Part shown: one piece after another, positions 35,868-47,628 of the stretch
Numbering within the stretch: the stretch's first letter is position 1
How the letters are laid out: each line of letters begins with the position of its first letter
Source: Homarus americanus
Lineage: Eukaryota > Arthropoda > Malacostraca > Decapoda > Nephropidae
DNA length: 64,000 nt
NCBI RefSeq assembly: GCF_018991925.1
Contig: NW_024724368.1
Coordinates: forward strand, 5,978,545-6,042,544
Direction: 5' to 3'
Notes under the pieces: generated by a model
What the model was told of the DNA's origin: nothing
The model's input: only the letters and a program-made list of their open reading frames with translations
The model's database searches: none
Program-made: the position numbers and the translations under genes

Positions 35868-36196
35868 CCTTCGGCCACATAGTCCCTCGGTCACACGCTC
35901 CCTCGGCCACATAGTCCCTCGGTCACACACTCCTTTGGTCACACACACACTCCCTCGGTCACACACACGGTCACACACTCCCTCGGCCACATACACCTCC
36001 TCAGTCACACATTCTCCCTCAGTCACACACACTCCCTCAGTCACACACACTCCCTCAGTCACACACACCCCTTCGGTCACACACACACTCTCAGTCACAC
36101 ACACCCCTTCAGTCACACACACTCTCTCGGTCACACACACCCCTTCAGTCACACACACCCCTTCAGTCACACACACTCTCTCGGTCACACACTCTG
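35868..36196. repeat. 17-19 bp minisatellite TCGGTCACACACACTCCC
   Basis: About 18 units differing in CA number and in TCGG, TCAG or TTCGG starts. The 119-residue frames on both strands are repeat translations. Confidence 0.92.
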
Positions 36197-36871
36197 AACT
36201 CTTTGTTATAATCAGTTAACTAAATGTTGATATACTCGATATACAGTATACTTAAAGGTGTATTTTCTCTTCTATATCTTGTGAACACGTTATTACCTCA
36301 CCTTAACGGGGCAACACACGAGACGAAGAATAACACTATATCAGGTTATTAATTACATTCAGCTAAAGACCCAAAAATACTCTTTGTTATTAGTATTTCA
36401 ACTTTATCGCCATAACATTTTGATATCGTAATGTTAATTATTTCGTAAGACGGGAGAATAACGCTCCAATGGATTACAATAGTTTATGCTAATATTTACG
36501 TACATTTGAGCTATTTAGTTGCAAATGAGCTATTTATGTATTTTTTCCATAGCTTAAAGTGAGCTATAAAAATACGTATACCTGCATTAATATTTAAGGG
36601 AGAGTATTACATGTGCGAATCTATCAGAATCCCGGTCCTCCCGAAAGTCATCTTGGCGTGAAAATCGAGCCGAAGGAATTCTCAACCCGGGAATTATCGT
36701 ATATTATCTCGGGTATAACTTGGCACTGAACCAACACCTAGCTTATGTGACCCCGAGGTGACGGTGAGCTGGTGAAGAAGGCTGTTGTTTTCTCACCTTG
36801 AATTAATACTAAGAATATACTGATATACAAGGCAGGTTTAAGGGGTGATTTGGTAACTATGGAGAGGAGAA
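36197..36871. other. AT-rich spacer, nothing recognised
   Basis: GAGCTATTTA occurs twice near 36510. No gene is visible. Confidence 0.5.
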
Positions 36872-37083
36872 GGGTGGAGTACAGGAGTGGAGTACAGGTG
36901 GAGTACAAGAGGGCTATATAGGTAGAGTACACAGGTGATTGGTTGTCTCTGGTGCTCGACTTGTGTTTACGATGGGTTTAGTGAGTACAGGTGGAGTGAA
37001 GATAGAGTACAAGCGAAGTAGAGGCACAGTACATGCTAAGTAGATGCAGAGTACACGCGAAATACAGGCTGAGTACAGAGATG
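36872..37083. repeat. diverged GGTGGAGTACA repeat
   Basis: About 14 units of 11-20 bp built around GAGTACA, decaying towards the right. Confidence 0.75.
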
Positions 37084-37289
37084 GCTGGCTCCTCCCCTCC
37101 GGCGCACGACAGCAGGGTCCCAGGTGTCAAAGTGTCGCGTCGCCCGCCACAACACTGCCCACATCTACCGAGGTATTTCCTGTCATAACTCTAAGGTAGC
37201 CAGCAGACCGTCTGTTACACCCTGGAGAGGACTGATAACATGCCTTGGATTCAGGAGCTGCTACTGTGTTTTTCAATGGCCTTTAGTAG
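37084..37289. other. spacer, nothing recognised
   Basis: No repeat or gene seen. Confidence 0.45.
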
Positions 37290-37412
37290 CGGTAATAATA
37301 ATAGTAATAATAGTAATAGTAATAGTAATAGTAGCAGTAATAATAATAATAATAATATTAATAATAGTAATAATAATAATAATAATAATTCTAAGAATAA
37401 TAAACAATAATA
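37290..37412. repeat. (AAT/AGT)n microsatellite
   Basis: Imperfect trinucleotide array of AATAATAGT and AGTAAT. The Ile/Val-rich frame over it is a repeat translation. Confidence 0.92.
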
Positions 37413-37787
37413 ATCAATAATAAATCAAAGTTATATTTATATATATTATACCATAACAAAGGAACATCAGAATTGGTATATAATTAGTATTGATAGTCAC
37501 AGAGACACCAGCCAAGATGAAGGAGACAGTCTTGATCACTTATATTATTATTATCTCGAGTTCTAATTATTTTATTTCCCTTGGATGTTGGTTTCAGGTT
37601 GGAGAGAATAGTTATTACGAAACAAATAAATGGAGCCAATATTAGCGTTCACTTGAGGTAACCAACACTCAGGCGGGGATGTATTGTGACTGCTTCGTTA
37701 AACCATTACACCGATCACTGATGAATTGAGAGTCGCGCAAAACCACACATCCTGCAGCCACTAAAGGTCAGGGGTCATCACTTGAGA
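37413..37787. other. spacer, nothing recognised
   Basis: No repeat or gene seen. Confidence 0.45.
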
Positions 37788-37818
37788 GAGAGTGTGTGTG
37801 TGTGTGTGTGTGTGTGTT
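37788..37818. repeat. (GT)n microsatellite
   Basis: About 14 GT units. Confidence 0.93.
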
Positions 37819-37863
37819 CTAGCCATAGCACCAAAACGGAAACAGTTAAGAGACCTAAAATAC

Positions 37864-37882
37864 ACAGACAGACAGACAGACA

Positions 37883-37943
<61 letters not shown>
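37864..37943. repeat. (CAGA)n(CA)n(CG)n compound microsatellite
   Basis: CAGA tetramers, then a CA run, then an alternating CG run at 37930-37943. The whole CA/CG part is alternating purine-pyrimidine. Confidence 0.95.
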
Positions 37944-37945
<2 letters not shown>

Positions 37946-38996
37946 CTAAAACTACACAAAAAAACGCGCAATCTGTTGGTAAACAAAACAACTTGTTTAT
38001 GAAGCTTTAGACTCAAAAGTAAAAATATTCAATGTTTTTATTCCTTCAGGTCGGTGTCTACGAACTTTTGTCCGTAACTGTACAGTTGACAAAAAGAGTA
38101 TCGTGTGATTTTCCGTCGTTACAATTTGAAACACTAGACGAAATGCTTTGATATGATCCCCAGTGCATCAACATAATTTGGTACGCCTGCTCGCTATATC
38201 AGCAGCAGCGAGAGATGGGGGTAGATTTGGGGGAGGGAGTCGTCTTTGTATGGCATACTAGATACTGCAATATAACAAGAAATACATTAAGCTATATTAA
38301 TGTATGTATCGTTCGAAAACGTATATACTCATTCATGCTCAAAGGTAGCGGACGTAGAACTTACCAACCGTTCAAAAACAGGTCGAGTAACATTGTGCGG
38401 AGAGCCTCAAGCCACGTCGACCCCATGGCTAGCAGTACTCTTTTGGGCGACTGTACACCTCCCAGTTTGTTTATCTACCTCAGCTGATCACACATTAATA
38501 TTATTACGCCAGGTAACTGTGGGCGGAGACGGTAGTAAGATCTGTTAAGGGTTTTACCTCCTCTGTATATATATGTCTGTCTGTCTAAAACATTATAAGA
38601 GTCATTGAACCCTCGATGAGAGAACGGTAGAGAAGGGAGAAGGGAGAAGAGAGAGAGAGAGAGAGAGACAGAGAGAGAGTGGTGACAGCAGGTGGTGGGA
38701 CCCCCCGCTGTGGCAGGTCGGCCCCGCCCAGGTAAAGCAGGTATTACATATATTAAACCAAAACACAATTGAAAAAACGATGAACCCAGATGGTAGAAAT
38801 GTTTCTCTCACCAACACTATAATACGAATTTTATGTCTGTTTGTGTTGGTTGGTGTTGGTAATATATTCTTATCCAATGTTCTGGATGATCATTACTACC
38901 TGGAACTTACCTGCCTGGGTGAAGGGCACAAGCAGCAGCAGGTGTCGTCATCATCACCTGAAGGCGAGACACACCTTCTCCCTCCAGTCCACCAAC

Positions 38997-39007
<11 letters not shown>
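37944..39007. other. spacer with a short GA tract
   Basis: Contains imperfect GA repeats at 38633-38680. Overlapping frames of 80-110 residues (38215-38548 and 38475-38877) show no recognised domain. Confidence 0.4.

Positions 39008-39040
<33 letters not shown>
39008..39040. repeat. (CA)n microsatellite
   Basis: About 16 CA units. Confidence 0.95.
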
Positions 39041-39041
<1 letters not shown>

Positions 39042-39108
39042 GGTTACCTTTATGTACATTAAAGCCTCGTACACTCCTCCTTGCCTGTGTGTGGACCCCG
39101 ATAATGAA

Positions 39109-39510
39109 CTAGAATGACTTACTTTCATTATACAGAGATACAGTGAAAGGCATGACCCCTCGTGTACCTTGAACGTGAGGTAATATTAAACTTAAAATCT
39201 CTATACAGAAAAAGTTCAATGATACGGAAGCGAACAAGAGGCAAAGTTCAGGTGGCATTATATCATGTAGATTAATAGAGAGAGAACAGAGGGTGCGACA
39301 AGGCAGAACACAAGCTGGTGAATCCTCAGCAGCATCAGCGGTACACTCGCTAGCTTCTCCATCAGCTGTTATCTGATCCAATAATTTCAATACTGTCAGA
39401 TCCAACTCGTTCCGGAAGATCAACTCGGCGATAACATGGTTCAAATAGTGGGGAGCCCTGGCGTGTGGGGGAGGGGGTGAGGGGGTCGCCTGCCCTTCTG
39501 CATCAAGCAC
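39109..39510 (-). CDS. uncharacterised open frame, 133 residues, doubtful
   Basis: This frame has mixed composition, unlike the surrounding repeats. It includes a helical-looking stretch (NHVIAELIFRNELDLTVLKL followed by LDQITADGEA) and several Cys residues near the middle (VLPCRTLCSLS). I recognise no family. There is no partner exon, and an open frame of this size is expected by chance in 64 kb. It could be a decayed transposon piece or noise. Confidence 0.2.
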   Translation of the reverse strand: MLDAEGQATPSPPPPHARAPHYLNHVIAELIFRNELDLTVLKLLDQITADGEASECTADAAEDSPACVLPCRTLCSLSINLHDIMPPELCLLFASVSLNFFCIEILSLILPHVQGTRGVMPFTVSLYNESKSF

Positions 39511-39554
39511 CTTAGTTCAGTAGATTTAAAGTATTTATTGTTGGTTCCTCGATT

Positions 39555-39730
39555 TTCAGAATATGTGCGGATTTCTAAGTGGAATTAAATGATTATATGC
39601 GGATTTCTGAATGATTTTTTCCTGTTTGATGCAGATTTTTTCGGATTTTATTTCATGCAGATTGCTTAATAAATTTTACCTCTGATCCGCATTTCTTGGA
39701 TTTTATACCGATTTCAAGATTTTAAAGTTG
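39555..39730. repeat. diverged TGCGGATTTCT repeat
   Basis: TGCGGATTTCT or TGCAGATTT-type phrases recur about six times every 20-35 bp. Confidence 0.55.
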
Positions 39731-40116
39731 AATTTTCAATCAACTTTACATAAATCCCTCAGTGTTGGACTACCAAGAGAGAGTAATATCACCTTTAACC
39801 TGACTTTTCATACATTAATCACCATATTCAGAAGAGACAGAGAGTATCTTATTTAACATGGTTACCAATAGAGAAAAAATCAAGACGAATAGCCCAGACA
39901 TTGCCTTTCAATACACTTTATCATATACTCTGCGTCAAAGTGTACTCATATGTTGCAAAGGGCATTTCTCCTCTGCTTATTGACATGTTGCAAAGGTCAT
40001 ATCTTCTCTGTATGATGGTTTAACATGCAACTTTGCAACGCCAACAAGCGCTGTACGTCTTGCAGGGCTTATATAGTCACCCGAGTGTGATCGTCAGTGC
40101 ATGTTAGATGAAGGAA
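39731..40116. other. spacer with GTTGCAAAG inverted motif
   Basis: GTTGCAAAGG occurs twice (39954 and 39988) and its inverse CTTTGCAAC once (near 40031). No gene is visible. Confidence 0.45.
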
Positions 40117-40300
40117 CGCAAGGTGGACGCCCTGGATCGGATCATGAGGGAAGGTTGTGTGGTCATGAGGGAAGGTTGGGTGGTCATGAGGGAAGGTTGG
40201 GTGGTCATGAGGGAAGGTTGGGTGGTCATGAGGAAAGGTCGTGTGGTCATGAGGGAAGGTTGGGTGGTCATGAGGAAAGGTCGTGTGGTCATGAGTCTTG
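40117..40300. repeat. 21-bp minisatellite CATGAGGGAAGGTTGGGTGGT
   Basis: About eight units, alternating GGGAAGGTTGGG and GGAAAGGTCGTG types. Three frames stay open as expected for a 21-bp unit. Confidence 0.93.
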
Positions 40301-40307
40301 AATGAAA

Positions 40308-40430
40308 GATCAACGCCCTTGACTCATAAGAAGGTTCAACGCATATCTATGGTGAATGGCTTAACGCTTTGAGTCATGACAGTTCAACGCGCGACTCATG
40401 AATGGAGTAACGTTCCCACAGTCATTGAAA
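40308..40430. repeat. dispersed repeat with AP-1-like sites, block 1
   Basis: Alternating phrases TTCAACGC and GACTCAT (or its inverse) recur every 20-35 bp. Related to 41213-41415. It includes TGACTCA and TGAGTCA, exact AP-1 heptamers. Confidence 0.55.
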
Positions 40431-40438
40431 TCCCGGAA

Positions 40439-40570
40439 AAAAAGTCAAGAAAAGTTGTGAAGAAAAAAAGTCAAGAAAAGTTGTGAAGAAAAAAAGTCAA
40501 GAAAAGTTGTGAAGAAAAAAAGTCAAGAAAAGTTGTGAAGAAAAAAAGTCAAGAAAAGTTGTGAAGAAAA
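40439..40570. repeat. 26-bp tandem repeat GTCAAGAAAAGTTGTGAAGA + AAAAAA
   Basis: Five units with only A-run length differences. Confidence 0.93.
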
Positions 40571-40954
40571 AAAATCTACCTTGAAAAAATGAGGAATTCA
40601 AAATCCGCTTCAGTCTTCCACGGATCATTTGTGGCGTTAAGACTATAATACAATGATGTTTTAGCCTCGGTGGTATCGTGGCCGTGGCAGTTGTTAGTGT
40701 TATTTATTGAGTATATAGTATTGGATTAAATCATATATACATGGAGTTAGTGTAGTTATATTGTATGTATTTATTTTTTCGTCCAATGAGGAGGAGAGGG
40801 AGAGGAGGAGGATGGAGGAGGGAGGGGGAGAGGAGAGAGGGGACCATCTTCTCAGTTGTCCGTAAATCAAATATAGAAATTAATATAGACAGTTTAGTTG
40901 TTTTTAGTGATAACATTTACTGCCTATATTTAATCCACTAACAAGTTAATATAT
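40571..40954. other. spacer, nothing recognised
   Basis: GGAGGA-rich at 40785-40840, otherwise AT-rich. Confidence 0.5.
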
Positions 40955-41097
40955 AAGACGCCGTAAACACAATAAAAAAGTATCTGTACAGTTTTGCGTG
41001 AGACAATATGACACAACGGACTAAGGGTTTTGACAACCCTACTGAGACAACAGGAGTCGTAATGTTCATTTTGAAATTCATCGGACCCCTCCGTTAA
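40955..41097 (+). repeat. dispersed repeat family D, copy 2 (intact short frame)
   Basis: The best-preserved of three copies. ATG at 41008 opens a 29-codon frame to a TAA at 41095. It begins MTQRTKGFDNPTETTGVV and ends FIGPLR. Upstream AAAAAAGTATC, GTTTTG and GACAATATG are conserved with the other copies. Among codons that differ from copy 1, about half are synonymous, including AGG/CGG for Arg. Confidence 0.7.
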
Positions 41098-41212
41098 GAT
41101 ACTTTATGGAACGTGTGTACATTTTGGTCATGGGAAATTAGTGTGTTGGGAAAAAAGTCCTGGACAACAAAATTCTGATTTGTGTGGGAACGTTGGGTAA
41201 AAAGTTTGAATG
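41098..41212. other. spacer, nothing recognised
   Basis: No repeat or gene seen. Confidence 0.4.
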
Positions 41213-41415
41213 CTCGTGAGGAGATCAACGCCTGTGACTCTGAAAGGTTCAACGCACGCCTCTTGGTCAAGAAGGAAGAGTTTTACATCCTAGAGTCAAG
41301 AAGAAAAGTTCAACGCTCTTGACTCTTGAAGATTTAGCGCACGACTCGGGATGAATGACTAAACGCTCTGACTCATGTGGTTTATAAAGTTCAACGCTCT
41401 AACTGTTAACTGTGT
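41213..41415. repeat. dispersed repeat with AP-1-like sites, block 2
   Basis: GATCAACGCC-TGTGACTC, GTTCAACGCACG, AGTTCAACGCTCTTGACTC and CTGACTCATG phrases repeat in the same order as in block 1. Confidence 0.55.
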
Positions 41416-41534
41416 CTTGAGGCTTAACTCACCACCTTAATTAACTGAATATTCCATCATACTTATTTATCAATTAACTTAACATGAGTATACGAGGGAA
41501 GAGACGATATTAAAATTCCACGTACATTTTGTTG

Positions 41535-41645
41535 GCTTGTGGGAGGTGGTAGTGGGGGTATGGGGGTGTGTGGGTGAGTGTGGGTGGTAGTGTGTGGGAG
41601 TGTGGGAGTGTGTGGGAGGTGGTGTGTGGGAGGTGGTGTGTCTGA
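41535..41645. repeat. GT/GGGAGTGTG-rich tract
   Basis: GTGTGGGAGGTG and GTGGGAGTGT variants. Confidence 0.8.
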
Positions 41646-41928
41646 CTTCGGAGATGAGCAGATAACACTAAGCTGAGGAGGTCAGGTGCATAATGGTGAG
41701 GATAAGGAATTTAGTGATGCTAATGAGACTTCAGTGAGTAATCGTCCCTAGACTCACCTTACTCACTATATCACTCTCAGCTCTAGGGTGAATGTTACCT
41801 GCTAAGACTCCCAGAAGGTCGTCCTCCTCTATAGGTCAGTTTATCAGTTGCTGTGACCTTGACCCCTCGACTTTGTGACCCTGAGAAAGGGACATGGTCA
41901 GCTGTGATTGGTGTCTTATTGAGTTTTA

Positions 41929-41930
<2 letters not shown>
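41646..41930. other. spacer, nothing recognised
   Basis: No repeat or gene seen. Confidence 0.45.

Positions 41931-41968
<38 letters not shown>
41931..41968. repeat. (CA)n microsatellite
   Basis: About 19 CA units. Confidence 0.95.
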
Positions 41969-41970
<2 letters not shown>

Positions 41971-41983
41971 GGGAACAATAAAC

Positions 41984-42397
41984 TTAAGAAATCTTTGAGA
42001 ATCTGAGTACTAGTTTTATTGCATTAGTGTACAGTCGTAGTCGTAAAGTCTTCCATGTTTGGTCAGATCTGTTTAAATCAACTTTGAGGCACTGAGACTG
42101 GTATACATCGCCACGGGGGAAGTAAACACCTAAAATCGAACACCTGATACATCCTCGAACAACATCTTTTAAGACCCTGGTAGCTGCAGTGGTCTTAAAC
42201 TTGGTCTGCCCTACATTGCGTATATACCTTATGCTGTGTATAAGGAAATAGTAAACTTGTAGTGGCTCGCCAAGTAGCCAAATTATTATCGAATCGTGGA
42301 GGTTGTCGCGAAGCTTTCTGTGGAGAATGTCTTTGCCAGGCTTGAAGGAAATCTGTGTACTGTCTTTAAGAAATTTTTTATCACTTTCTATTGTCAT
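41984..42397 (-). CDS. uncharacterised open frame, 137 residues, doubtful
   Basis: The composition is ordinary for a protein, with charged and hydrophobic residues mixed. It opens MTIESDKKFLKDSTQISFKP and has a hydrophobic stretch (IIIWLLGEPLQVYYFLIHSI) at about residues 37-56. It ends near a CA array. I recognise no domain. No splice partners are evident, and frames of this length arise by chance. It is the most protein-like orphan frame in the window. Confidence 0.3.
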   Translation of the reverse strand: MTIESDKKFLKDSTQISFKPGKDILHRKLRDNLHDSIIIWLLGEPLQVYYFLIHSIRYIRNVGQTKFKTTAATRVLKDVVRGCIRCSILGVYFPRGDVYQSQCLKVDLNRSDQTWKTLRLRLYTNAIKLVLRFSKIS

Positions 42398-42834
42398 ATG
42401 AGTTGATTAAAGGTCTATGATAGAAGGCATTATCATTATGAGTCGTATTGTATGACTTTCAATTGTCGTATTAAAATAAACTTGACACTTGTTAAGCAAT
42501 TCAACTCGTAATATGTGTGTGTGTGTGAGTCGTATAATAATGTACTCCCAGTTTGAACCTGAATAAGCAGACAATCAACAGTCAGGTGGTAAGTGTGTTG
42601 GCAGAGATACACTTAACACCCGTCTTACAGCCCCACATCATGGCGTATAAAACATCCCCAGAGATTTATCTTGAAGGCGCCATAAACAGGAGCCGCCATA
42701 AAGGAGGTAGCTAGCACTGAGAAGTAATAAAAATATGATACATTGGTGTCTGGGTTACAAATGTCTAAATCAGTCAGGTAAGGAGGGAGTGCAACGCTAC
42801 ACGAGACACACCTTGAACACGGTGCTTCACTCCC
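42398..42834. other. spacer, nothing recognised
   Basis: No repeat or gene seen. Confidence 0.45.
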
Positions 42835-42985
42835 CCACTATTGTTCTCTCCCTTCAGTGGTTCGTTGTGGTGTATGTACTGTATATATAATGTTGTTAAC
42901 TCCGTGTGTGTGTCGATACCACTGTTGTTATCCCCTCCAGTGGCTCGTTGGGGTGGTATTTCTCCGTGTGTGTGTGTATAAAATG
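42835..42985. repeat. two diverged copies of a unit of about 80 bp
   Basis: CACTATTGTTCTCTCCCTTC-AGTGGTTCGTTGTGGTGTAT is echoed by CACTGTTGTTATCCCCTCC-AGTGGCTCGTTGGGGTGGTA. Both end in CTCCGTGTGTGTGT. Confidence 0.8.
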
Positions 42986-44576
<1,591 letters not shown>

Positions 44577-45605
44577 TCTACCTCATTCACCTCACACCTG
44601 CCCTACCTCACACCTGCCCTACCTCACACCTGCCCTACCTCACACCTGCCCTAACTCACACCTGCCCTACCTCACACCTGCCCTACCTCACACCTGCCCT
44701 AACTCACACCTGCCCTAACTCACACCTGTCCTACCTCACACCTGTCCTACCTCACACCTGTCCTACCTCACACCTGTCCTACCTCACACCTGTCCTACCT
44801 CACACCTGTCCTACCTCACACCTGTCCTACCTCACACCTGTCCTACCTCACACCTGTCCTACCTCACATCTGTACTACCTCACACCTGTCCCTACCTCAC
44901 ACCTGCCCTACCTCACATCACCCCTACCTCTATGCCCTACCTCACATCTGCCCTACCTCACACCTGCCTACACCTGTCCCTACCTCACCTGCCCCACCCC
45001 ACACCTGTCCTACCTCACACCTGTACTACCTCACACCTGTACTACCTCACACCTGTACTACCTCACACCTGCCCCTACCTCACACCTGCCCTACCTCCAC
45101 ACCTGTCCCTACCTCACACCTGTCCTACCTCACACCTGCCCTACCTCCACACCTGTCCTACCCCTCACACCTGTACTACCTCACACCTGTACTACCTCAC
45201 ACCTGTACTACCTCACACCTGTCCTACCTCACACCTGCCCACCTCACACCTGCCCCTACCCCTCACACCTGTCCTACCTCCACACCTGTCCCTACCTCAC
45301 ACCTGTCCCTACCTCACACCTGTACTACCTCCCACACCTGTACTACCTCACACCTGTCCTACCTCACACCTGCCCTACCTCACACCTGCCTACCTCCCAC
45401 ACCCCCACTCACACCTGCCCCTACCTCCACACCTGTCTCCCCTCCACACCTGTCCCTACCTCCACCTGACTACCTCCCCACCTGTCCTACCTCACACCTG
45501 CCCTACCTCCACACCTGTCCCACCTCACACCTGTACTACCTCACACCTGTCCCTACCTCACACCTGTCCCTACCTCCACACCTGTCCTACTTCCACACCT
45601 GTCCC
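44577..45605. repeat. 1-kb minisatellite, 15-bp unit CTACCTCACACCTGC
   Basis: About 65 units of CTACCTCACACCTGC, CTACCTCACACCTGT or TACTACCTCACACCTG, increasingly irregular after 44890. Every unit carries the E-box CACCTG. Frames of 285 and 309 residues across it are repeat translations, open only because the unit is 15 bp and lacks stops. Confidence 0.96.
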
Positions 45606-45659
45606 ATCTCACTCACCCTACACCTGGCTCCATATCAGATTCGAGTCTGCGGCAGCTTA

Positions 45660-45738
45660 CTTCCATCTCCTCTACGCTACCCCCCTGCCATCACCCCCCA
45701 CACCATCACCCCCCCGCACCATCACCCCCCCTACACTA
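45660..45738. repeat. C-rich CACCATCACCCCCC repeat
   Basis: About four units. Confidence 0.8.
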
Positions 45739-45912
45739 TCGCCTGGAGCTACACGTTATCAGATAAGAGGTGAGAGGAGGGCGGTTTAGTCATCACCTGC
45801 CAGTGGGCTGGGCGGTGACCTCTGGCAGTGGGTGGAAATCCTCACCTGTTGTCTGGGCTCTTGAGTGTAATCTTGTGGGGGTGTCTTTGTTGTGTGTTGT
45901 AGGGGTAACCTG

Positions 45913-46305
45913 CTCCCGTGCTGAGGTGAGTTTTGTAGGTGTTCTCGTGCTGGTGAGGTTGTGTAGGAGTTCTCGTGCTGAGGTGAGTTTTATAGGTGTT
46001 CCTGTGCAGAGTGAGTTTTTGTAGAGTGTTTCCGTGCTGAGTGAGTTTTGTAGGTGCTCTCGTGCTGAGGTGAGTTTTCAGGTGTTCTCGTGCTGGTGAG
46101 TTTTGTAGAGTGTTCTCGTGCTGAGGTGAGTTTTGTAGATGTTCTCGTGCTGAGGTGAGTTTTGTCAGGTGTTCTCGTGCTTGAGGTGAGTTTTGTGAAT
46201 GTTTCTCGTGCTGAGGTGAGTTTTGTAGTGTTCTCGTGCTGAGGTGAGTTTTGTAGGTGTTCTCGTGCTGAGGTGAGTTTTGCAGGTGTTCTCGTGCTGA
46301 GGTAT
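45913..46305. repeat. 29-bp minisatellite with splice-site-like sequences
   Basis: About 14 units of GTGCTGAGGTGAGTTTTGTA and GGTGTTCTC. Each well-preserved unit contains CTGAG-GTGAGT, a consensus 5' splice site, and TTTTGTAG-G, which resembles a 3' splice site. Confidence 0.92.
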
Positions 46306-46417
46306 TGTACATCTCAAAGGCAATGAATGATCTTACATGAGGGAGTTTGGAGGAGATTGATAGACCGGGAAGATCTCCTTAAAATAGTATATGGTGGAAG
46401 CATAAATGATACATTCT

Positions 46418-46484
46418 GACGATGATAATGACGATGATGATGACGATAATGATAATGATGACGATGACGATGATGACGATGACA
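46418..46484. repeat. GAT/GAC trinucleotide array
   Basis: TGACGATGATGATGACGATAATGA-type sequence. The poly-Asp frame across it continues into the adjacent inverted-repeat element, so it is not a gene. Confidence 0.85.
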
Positions 46485-46545
46485 GCTACTTATGTGTCAC
46501 TGCTTTGGGTCATCAGCTTTCGAGTCTCCAGGTGACAGAATGCTG

Positions 46546-46785
46546 GGATCACCTGAAGAATTTCCACCCTAACCTAAGCTCAGCTAACCTAAAAGAAGAA
46601 GTAATTATAGTATATCAGTTATTTTGGATTGCAGATTAACCAACCTGACCCTTCTTGTGGGGTTAGGTTGGGTTTAAGTTAGGTTTATGTTGGATTGGTC
46701 GAGGTTAGGTTGGGTTTGTTTAGTTTAGTTTAGGTTGGGTTAGGTTAGGTTGGTTAATATTGTTTGGTTATTCTTCAGGTGATCC
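46546..46785. mobile_element. family T element with perfect 16-bp inverted ends
   Basis: The left end GGATCACCTGAAGAAT and the right end ATTCTTCAGGTGATCC are exact inverted repeats. CACCCTAACCTAAGC lies just inside the left end. TTAGG/TTGGG repeats fill 46655-46755. The length is 240 bp with no coding capacity. No obvious target-site duplication is visible. Confidence 0.85.
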
Positions 46786-47263
46786 GTTATTTCAATTGTA
46801 TTTCACACACTATATTATGATATGATAAACCGTGATTCATATTGTTGTTCATTCGTTCCTGTGATTTTATTTCCGTTCCCGAAATCAGCCCCCTCCTGCT
46901 CCACTTGCCAGAAGCCCCCGCCCCTCCTCAAATTGGATCCACCCCTGGTACCATTAAGCGTGGCGGTGCAGGATACCAGAGTGAATATGTCATGACCTGA
47001 GGTACGAGGGGGAAAGTCAGGCACGGAGTGGTCAGGTGGAGGTCAGGTCAGCAGGTGGTCTTAAATGAGGCAAGTGCTTGAGGCTGTCACCCTTGATAAA
47101 CTAGTTGGCAGGGGTCAAAGGTCAGGTAGTGGGTGGGTGGAGCATCACAAGAGACTTTAAATTTTAGTTTTAGAATATAAAAAAAATTGACATTTGGAAT
47201 TTTTTATTAAGCGTTTATATTTGTTGTGAACAATAAAAGAAACATCTGAAGGACATTTAACTT
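46786..47263. other. spacer, nothing recognised
   Basis: No repeat or gene seen. Confidence 0.45.
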
Positions 47264-47392
47264 TGGATGATTTGAAGATTAGCTTATTTCGCCGCAGGAT
47301 TAAACACCTTTAACGCAGGTTGGGTTAGGTTAGCTTTAGGGTGGTTAATCTTTAAATGATATAAGCTGGGTTGCCTGACATTCTCGTGATCC
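47264..47392. mobile_element. short family T element
   Basis: The left arm GGATGATTTGAAGATTAGCT + TATTTC lacks the GCACCCC segment. The right arm reads GGTTAATC, ATGATATAAGCTGGGTTGCC and CGTGATCC. The core GGTTGGGTTAGGTTAGC is short. Confidence 0.65.
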
Positions 47393-47470
47393 GAACTAGA
47401 GATATTCTGAATTAACTACGTATGTGCATTGATGAAACAGATACACACAATCAAACGAATATCTTGACGA

Positions 47471-47592
47471 GTAAGGCCGATGAGTTTCATAGTGATCACT
47501 GCTGTTGTCTCGGTAGGGTTGTCAAAATTCTTCCTCTGTGTTCATATTGTCGAACACAAAACGGTAAAGATACTTTTTTGATTGTGTGGATA
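47471..47592 (-). repeat. dispersed repeat family D, copy 3
   Basis: On the minus strand it carries AAAAAAGTATC, GTTTTGTGTTCGACAATATG, then FDNPTETTAV in a frame broken relative to the ATG, then KLIGL. Similarity to copy 2 extends over about 120 bp in total, so this copy has decayed by small indels. Confidence 0.7.
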
Positions 47593-47628
47593 TATTTCAG
47601 ACCCTGGACTAGTTAGGAACCGGTTTCA

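Noticed and set aside
46406..46639. Acidic poly-Asp protein of 77 residues
   Set aside because: The frame crosses a GAT/GAC microsatellite and then the left end of an inverted-repeat element, so it is a chance fusion of two repeats.
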